Shown here: piece by piece, positions 55,706 to 64,000 of the stretch | How positions within the stretch are numbered: the stretch's first letter is position 1 | Layout of the letters: every line of letters begins with the position of its first letter | Assembly: GCA_032622095.1 (NCBI GenBank) | Contig: CP136063.1 | Span: 24,800,987-24,864,986 of the forward strand | Direction of reading: 5' to 3' | DNA: 64,000 nt | From: Siphonodentalium dalli | Lineage: Eukaryota; Mollusca; Scaphopoda; Gadilida; Siphonodentaliidae | Notes under the pieces: model-generated | Told to the model about the DNA's origin: nothing | The model's input: only the letters and a program-made list of their open reading frames with translations | The model's database searches: none | Made by a program: the position numbers and the translations under genes

Positions 55706-58700
55706 AGCTTTGCTGTTGCAGGTTAGACATCCTGGGCCAGTGCATTCTCTTATATATTTTATTCGCCCATAGGGAGCCTCACATATATATAAGAGAATGT
55801 ACTGGCTTACAAGATCAAAGTAAATATTGTTTGACCAATGCATTCTCTTATACATGCGGGAGACTCGCATATATAAGAGAATGCATTGCAGAGTTCATGG
55901 AAAATTTTAGGAAGCTCTGGTCATGAATTTTGTTATTTTGCAAAATTTACCTTGATCGTATTTAAATTCAAGCAGTACTATTTTTCACGCACTGAGCGAA
56001 AAATAGTAAGGCACCAAGTTTAATCTAAACTAAAGTCTATATGAAATACATGCCAGAGGGCTATGCTGTTGAATTTACATATATTATGAACGGCTGAATA
56101 GACAAATACACCTATACATGTATGCATATATTTACATTCGGCCAACCGCTATCAAAGCCATTGCTCAGAATGCCAAGCGACAAATCATGGTTGTTGAAAT
56201 GATTGTATAAGAAATACTGATATTCCAGGTCGCCATAAAATTATGATGTCAGTAGTTACCACGGGTTATTTATAACACGATATAAATCCGCCGCGATTGT
56301 GTTTAATATCCACATACACACTATCTCCAGCAATGACTAAGAACCGAAACTTCATCAGCTTCATAATATGCGGAAATATCACGGAAATATTAAGAAACTA
56401 TTTTTATCAGTTTTGAATTCGGGCAGCAAGGTGCGAGAATTTAATGTGCGCGAATTCAAAACTGAGCAAAAAATGGTACTGAGCGAATTTAATTACAAGT
56501 AAGGTAGTTTAATTACTAAAACTAAATCGGAATTTATTTATAATACACACTCCCATTGCGTAAATGACAAAATGTTCAGTTACCTGCCAATTATCAATTA
56601 GAGATGCTTCCTGTAATAGTTGAAGACCAAATTTAACTAGAGATGGGCCTGTCCGAGGTGGGACTAAGGAATAACCCCATATTGAAAAAGTCCAAAAAGG
56701 GCTGTATTGAACATTTTCTGAGTCGAAAAAAAAAGACTAAGAAATAACCCCATATTGATAATTTCAAAGTACAAAAAGGGCATTTTCTCAGTCGAAAATA
56801 AAGGGATAACTCCATAAGAAATTTGGACAGACAAATCGCGGGTGCGTATTTTCCCAAGGTACCAAATATCTGTTCCATGTTTTTTTTTTAAATGGGGGAG
56901 GGAGCGTTATAATGACCAAATATGTTCATACACTTGATGGTGACGTCCACCAAATCCTCAATCGAGTATGCTGTGTGCTCCTTAAATAGCAGCATGCAGG
57001 GGATGTCTTGATTGTTCTCCTGTGACATACAGTAGTCAGAACACGAATATCTTAAAGGGGTACTATACACTATATCCACATCCAGGGGAACATCTCCTTT
57101 TAAGTTCAACAGAATATATGCAACACATGAATGAATTCTGTTCAGTATAAAAGGAGATGGTCCCATAAATGGAACGGATTTAGTGTACAGTCCCCCTTTA
57201 ACTATAGCGACATGAGATTTTCATTTTTAGTCTCATTGTGCGCTCAGAAAAGACGAAACCGACCATATTAGAACTCTGCACATCTCAAAACTTATTGCTG
57301 ATGACTTATAACAAGAGGTAAATAAGTAGTTGTTTTTCTACTGTATTATTAATTGCTTGTAATTATACATTATAGAGGTAGATCTATTTACCCTTATAGT
57401 TCTATTGGCTACATTAAGTTTATTATATAATAATTATGTGTCAAGTTGCATAACACTTCATGGCGAGATCAATGAATATACTAGTATGTTGCAATGGATT
57501 TGTAACTAAAAAAAGGGGGATAACTCTACTGAAATAGACCAACATTGCAATGGCAGGTGTAAAAGTTTGTGACCATAACAATGGTAAATATATGTGACAA
57601 GTTTCCCAACAATTGACGAATCGCAGACTGGAATTAACCACGCCTCCCCAGTTATTTCGTAGTTATTGTTGCTAACTCTTATAAACAATGGCGACTCAAA
57701 AGTCATAAAATTAGTGTTATTTAACGCCAATATTTAAGATAAAAATTACAAGCTAAAAGCTATGGAGACGGTTTAAAAGCAGTTTTGACAGTCGAAATAG
57801 CAGGCCATTGATTAATATTGTGTGTTATGAATATGAATTGCGCCGCGAGTAATTATTTCTTCCCACTTTTATCAAATTTAGCAAATCATACAAGAAGTTC
57901 TGAAAGTATATGCCACATAGAAAGGATAGATGCCATGTTCACTTGTAGGATCTTCTGCGAATGTTTCAGTGAATCAGTTTGAGAATCGTCAAGATTCCCC
58001 CACTGAATGGAAGATCGGTTATCACACATTAATATTACATGTGTATTATGCAGTACTGATGCGACAATGTAAATGGGAATCCAGAAATGTTTTCAAAGAA
58101 AATTACACAAAATTGCACAGGCTTCACGATGTACATGCAAACTTCACCAAACCAGTTCACTTTATGAAGTCAGTAACTTGATGTCATATCGGATCAACAA
58201 TAAAATTTGTTTCATTTCATGTATGTTATTGATGGCTTAGAGAACATGTGGAATTAAAACGACTACCATCTGATAATACTTTGCATCTGGTCAGAAATTT
58301 GTGGATACCTTTAATAATGTGGCTCAGTTGAGTTATGAGAAACAGATATCTATATTGTTTTATTTATTTTTCCTTCTTTTAATCCGAAAGCATGAAAGTA
58401 CTACTGTTCAAAACAAGAGGAATTATTAATTACAACTCCGATCGGCTTATTTCATTAATTTGGGAGCTATTAGCATTGCTTCAATATTGAATGGCTTTCG
58501 TTAGTTTGATAGTAAATGAACCATAGTGAAGCTTCTTTGTTTTGGAAGAAGTCGACAATCCTAATACCTCATTTGCCATAATAGGATTGGTCAGTTACCA
58601 CTGTGTCAACAATCTTAGATTCGTCAATTGACCAGGACATGAAGGAAGACAAGCTCTGGCAAAATTACATAAGGTGCAATTATTGCCAAGTTAAAAGCGA

Positions 58701-61700
58701 GGTGTAATGTAATATACAAGTACTTGGACCAAACCCATAAATGTAGATGCGAAGGTTTCCAAGCTAGCAATTATATGCGATCAGTCTCCAAAAAAAAATT
58801 GAGGACGAATTATTGAGTACAAGCACATGCAGACAAAATTATGTACGTTGAGAAAAAAAAGAAAAGAAAAAGGGAGATAACTCAATTAAAAAGTCAGACC
58901 AAACTCACAATCGCAGATTTCTATGGTAGTATGCATCGTGACAAGCATTTCTAGCATCCCATGTAATGTAATTATAATGTGAAAGTGTACTAAAAGTGAC
59001 TCGCAACATTCCTCACTCAAATTGAACCTATCAATTGCCTGCCTTCAAGCTGAAATTAAAACCAGTTTAATTTGAAGCCTGAATATGACTTCAGTTTAAT
59101 GAACTTTCAGATTACGTCTATGCTAGTATTGCTACATCATTCAGATACTTTTTCAAATATATTAACTGATGTAAATGTGAAACTGACAAATAGTTAAACC
59201 AGAGGAAAAGTTTAGATAATTTATAATTAAATTAATTAAATACAGGAGGAAACCAACTATTATTGTTCTCTTGATTAAACTCATCAGGGTAAAGACATGG
59301 AGATGCAGTGACAGAGATTCAGCTTTTTAGATTACACAAGGAGACTGCAACCATGGGTACTGACCATATAGCCCATGGTAGCAACTTGAAACATGTGCAA
59401 GATGGAATCAAAGTTTAAAATAAAATAAAAAAAAATTTTAATGGAAAGGTGAATATCAACATTTCTTTGATTGCGAATATCCATATTCAATTTCATTGAG
59501 AATCCATTACCAACAACTGAGATACTCAGTTAAACAAAGAAGGATAACTCCAGAAGGAAACAACTTAGTTACTATTTGGGCCCGCAGTTGAACCAATTTC
59601 AGAAAGTATAGTCCATTGGCACCACACACATGGTTGTGATACAACATTTTGATGGTTTATGACATTGTGTATCAGTGCGAAATATACAAATGATACAAAA
59701 GATGATTTTGAGATTACTATCCGAAATATTACCGGTATATGTAAATGTAAAACTCAATGTAAATATAAAACTTAAGATTACCATATTTGTTTAAGATTTG
59801 TTCACCTCTCACTCCAAAAACTGAAAAGCCAGTTTTGAGGAAAATTCAGCATATATTTTAAAAGCACAGGAACTCAGATTTTGTGTGTAATTTCTTCGAT
59901 AAGGGATCTCGTAAATGGTGAACTTAGTGACAACAAAATTTCAACATGACCTGCTCACTGTTGTGGACATAAAATGAAGCCTTGATGCAATTACATGTCT
60001 AATTTTCCGCATGTGTCAATGAAAAGCACCTACTTAGAAGTAGTTGATGCCGAATAGAGAATATCTTCACAAATTAGATGCAGTTTGTTAAAAAGGCCAC
60101 ATGTCCCCCGAAAAAGGTCGCTTTTATTGGGCAGTAACTCTTTCAGAAGAGAACAAGAGCATCTCTAGGGAGTGGCAAAATACACTTGTGGTAAACTCAC
60201 ATACCAAATTTCATTCCATTCAGTTCAGACTTAATACTAAAGTTATCATCCAGAAACAAGGATCGAGTGCAAATTTCAACAAAAAGGGCCAAAACTCAAG
60301 TGAGGAAATCAACCAATGATCCACACAAAATTATGGTATGCAAGCAAAACTTTTTCTGGGTGGCTTGAGCATATGTAGAGTCATGCAAGTCTGCAAATAG
60401 TTTTTCATGGGGTAAATTTAGTGATGCTGTCCCGCACAGCAGGCTAGCATAACCAAACTCACCATCTGGGAACCCCATTCTGCTCACACTGACTCAGACA
60501 TCGAGAACAATACTCTATGTCGGCGAAACAATACATTACTGGATTTTCCAACTAAGGACCAAATATTCAGAGGGCATGAACAGGTCAGCCACCTTATGGA
60601 GAATAATATTAATCTCATTCTGCTTAGGCCTCATCTTTTGTGAAGTAACTATAGTCTCAAATTAACATTGTTTTTAGTTACTTTTTCCCTTCTGGAAAGT
60701 TTCTATATCCCCTAATTTGCAGAAGATAAAATGTATAATCGAGGTGATTAATGAGTGAACTTCACCAACTGGGAAACATTAATCTGACCTAATACCATAT
60801 TTGGAATTCTTATCAGTAGTCATTCATTGTGCAAAAGATACATTGAGGTTCATTGCATAAAACTATTCGCTTTACATCCACAACAGTGAGCAGGTCATGT
60901 TGAGATATCCAAACTGAACAGCTTGTCCCTTTTTCCAAGCAGTCAGGTTTGTTGGCACAACTGGTGGAGTGGAGCTTAACTTTGTTGTCACTAGATTCAC
61001 CAACCCTGTTCACCTGAACTCATGTTTTTTTTAAATAAGACCATTAGGATAATTATAGCGTTACTGCATCATACAATTCCTTTTAAGCACCCCTTCCCCT
61101 ATTCCATTTTTCAAATTTCATTCAACTTCATTGCAAATAGTAGGAAACAAGATGACCAGAGCATGACCCCATTGTTTAAAGTTCAAACAAACATATATTG
61201 TTAATTGGATAGCAGAATAAATAAAATGAGTAGATTCATTGCTTCATCACATCAAGTTCATGTTTCCTCCACGTTTTTGGATATATCTGAATTTGGTCAC
61301 TGCATGCATTCCTCATTTTTCTAAGTGGTCACTTCTTTGCCACACACAGTATAGAATTGGAAGCAAGAAATTTAGTTACCCCATTTCAATATATCAAATT
61401 TGGAACCTCAAATAGAGATATATCTGTTAGAAAGCCACCTCCTTTCCTCATTTGCCATAACTATCAGGATCAATACATGAAAAATGGTGGATTTTGTCAG
61501 GTATATCAAGATCATGGCCCATTTGTCCAACCATGTCATTATTAAATGTCAGAAGTTCTCACTGAGACAGAGGATAAATGGAGAGGACTATAGATAGTTG
61601 GATCTATGTGAGATAGAAATCAAGGCACGATTTAAGCGGTATCGCATCGCTATTTGCGATAAAATATACCCTGTTGACGATGCAATATCAGCCTCAATTA

Positions 61701-64000
61701 TTTGACATGGCGCATTTTTATGCACATCGAGCATGACCATGCTATATTAAATCGATTCTGATTGGTTTGTCATTCCTTGACAATTTTTTTTTAAGGGTCC
61801 ATTTCAAGAGATTTAAACATTGTTTATGCTATTGCGGTGCCAAAGTTCACAGCTCGGGCATATCGGGCACCCACTCTCCGTTCTAATTATGTTGTTCATT
61901 GATATAGTAAGAAATAAAATACAATACAATTAGTGATGCGGACTGGACCGCTTTGGACCGGTCCGGTCCGCGGTCCAGGGGTGGACCGCAGTCCGATCCG
62001 CACTGGGTGTCACTGGACCGGACCAGACCGCTTTTTGCCACTGGTCCGGTACTCTCCAAGGTGGTCCGGTCCGCATCACTAAATACAATAGCTTTATCTA
62101 TATTTAAATATTTAAATACAAGAGCTTTATCTCATCAAATTAATGTCACACCATCAATTTTCAGTCACCAGTTCATGTGAAGATTTCATTATCTGATACC
62201 ACTTGTTTCTAAGTAGACACTGTTTATTGACGCACAGTAGAAAAAATGACACATTGAGGTTTGTTGCCTTGGTGCTTCACATTATTGTCAACAGTTCATG
62301 TGGAGATATTCAAGCTGGACTCTGTACTCCCTTTTCAAAGCTGTCATATTTGTTTGCACAAGGAAAATTTGGTGCTTTAGAGATTTGTTGCACAAATGTT
62401 AATTTAATCCATGAGTTGTTGGTCACACTATGTTGTTGGTAGTTGTATAGTATGTTTAACCTAACAGTGCCTATTGCAGAGGCGCAGAGACTTGAATGAA
62501 CCGCACTGGGATGTACAACCTAAATAACTATGGCACATCAAATGGATATTCATATTGTGTATGATGTAATGACGTTTGTTTAAGTAGCAAAATTAAATTA
62601 GTAAAGGATTGTTACTCCCTAACATTGCTGTAAATATCTTCAGGTTATATTATGCAATCATCTACTAATTTCATGGTTAAGATCTAAAGACCTTATCAGT
62701 TTACTAATAATTTTTTTAATTTTTTTTGGAAAGATATTTGGATATTACTAGTAACCATAAAGTCCAGGCCTTGTATATAATGGCCGTTACAAGTCCTCCC
62801 CAACACAATAGAACATGTTTGTTAGTGTGCATTGCTCATTCCGGAATGATGTACACGTACAAAATGGGAACAATTTGATTGAATTATGCCCCAACTAGCT
62901 ACTTGACATTAAATACACAATTGACCAAAACGTGTTATTTATAAAAAAAATTTAACTAAATTTGGCCGAATTGTCAAATATCTAAACTAAAACCCACTTG
63001 ATTTTAGAGTTATCAAACTTCATCCGCAATTTGGTCAGAGACCGTCGGCTTAACAAGTATTTGCCAGGCCACAAAATATTAAATATCTGGGGCAATAACA
63101 AATTTCAAAAATCAATATCTGATCACTCTGAACTTTGATGGGTGGGTTTTCGACTCGAATCAAATATCTTTTACCCCAAAGCCAAAGAAATAGTAATTTG
63201 GAGTGTTAATTCAGATTATGCATCTTTAATATGAGGCAGGAGAACAAACTTCATCATTCCCATTTTGTAATGAAGTTGAAAGTGATGAAAAAATTGGGAG
63301 AAAGTGTAACCCTGCAGTCTAAACCTACATGGCCTGAACATTTGTTTTGTTTTAAATTTAGAAATATTTACCAAGCATATATACTATGGAGGGCAAAGGT
63401 CTTTATTATTAAGCCAAACCTCACTTGCCGTTCATTCTCATTGTTGTTAAGTCCCATTTTGTGTGGAAATACCATTGTCATTGCATTATACACAATATGA
63501 GTAACTTAGGTTGTACTTCTCAGCATTTCATCAAAAATCTATGTGCTTCTGTGCTTCTGTGCTAAACACTTATGTTCCGACACTGTACACCACTGTACAA
63601 CGACCAACACTATATTGTGACTTACAACCCCTGGATTATATTAATATGCAATATATATATTAGCACCAAATTTTCCCTGCGCAAACAAATGAGAGCCTGG
63701 AAAAGGGAGAGGGAGTCCAGTTTGATTATCTCTACTTGAACTGCTGACAATGATGTGGATGTAAAGTGAAGCATTGAGGTAACAATCTTAATGTGTCATG
63801 TTTTCTACTGTGCGTCAATGAATAGTGTCTACTTAGAAACAAGTGTGTCAGATAATGAAATCAACAAGTGAATTTGAAAATCGGGATAGTGACATTATTA
63901 TAATGAAATAAAGCGCTAGCATTTGATTTCCTACTGTATCAATGAACATAAATAAAACAGAGGTAGGTGCCAAATATTAAAGCGGATAACTGCAAATTAT
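55706..64000. repeat. Distal copy of the 8.3-kb near-identical duplication
   Basis: Collinear with 1-8295. It carries the same MITEs (57056-57197 and 61931-62081), hairpins and dispersed repeats as listed for the first copy. Substitutions seen: T at 55762 and T at 61789. It is cut by the window end, so its right boundary is unknown. Confidence 0.97.

Noticed and set aside
1-64000. Reading the window as a complete circular virus or plasmid of 55.7 kb
   Set aside because: No replication, capsid or plasmid genes exist and the content is typical animal repeat DNA. Circularity as extrachromosomal DNA stays possible but unproven.

Overview
The window looks like nuclear DNA of a metazoan, most likely a bivalve or other mollusc. 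It is AT-rich, gene-poor and packed with repeats. The basis is several recurring short repeat families that I recall as typical of mollusc genomes: units with the motif GGGRATAACTC, units ending in ACGGACGGAC followed by a hairpin of C and G runs, and a tyrosine-recombinase retrotransposon. No intact host gene was recognised. Nearly every open frame is short and is either noise or a translation of repeats.

Layout: 1-8295 is one copy of a block that returns as 55706-64000, in the same orientation and exactly 55,705 bp away. I saw only two base differences, and both ends of the block are cut by the window. The block carries a TTAA-flanked MITE (1351-1492), a GC-rich hAT-like MITE with a perfect 8-bp target duplication (6226-6376), and part of a rearranged inverted-repeat family (about 4100-10040). 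The distal arm of that family holds a 1,071-bp insertion (8728-9798) whose empty site survives in the other arm. From 10.6 to 13.7 kb there are degenerate tandem repeats and MITEs. From 13.7 to 16.35 kb lies an element split by a TTAA-flanked 2-kb insertion with a THAP-like first exon.

17.2-25.6 kb is a decayed DIRS/Ngaro-type retrotransposon: Gag with zinc fingers, reverse transcriptase, RNase H and tyrosine recombinase. Its recombinase gene is split by a 5-kb insertion (about 20397-25384) related to the 13.7-16.35 kb element, and several key residues or frames are lost. 26-38 kb is mostly old repeats, with two direct duplications (28.48/29.67 kb and 32.65/36.9 kb) and two short exon-like open stretches near 34.6 and 35.2 kb, which I cannot name.

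38.7-44.3 kb is dominated by palindromes: a head-to-tail trimer of a fold-back MITE, a GTGGCCACGAA array, a 2-kb element filled with the palindrome GCTTAAGCGTAAT, and a 132-bp-arm inverted repeat. 44.95-51.55 kb is a large nested fold-back structure with a roughly 45-bp minisatellite at its core, itself hit by a hAT-like element. This structure carries six RFX X-box-like 14-mers and three pairs of TCAAGGTCA motifs at identical 19-bp spacing. 51.5-52.4 kb is a 173-bp satellite-like array. 52.84-54.83 kb is a fold-back element with TIRs of about 280 bp and an 8-bp target duplication. The parts form no pathway: the window records repeated insertion, fold-back amplification and one very recent large duplication, or else an assembly loop or circle.
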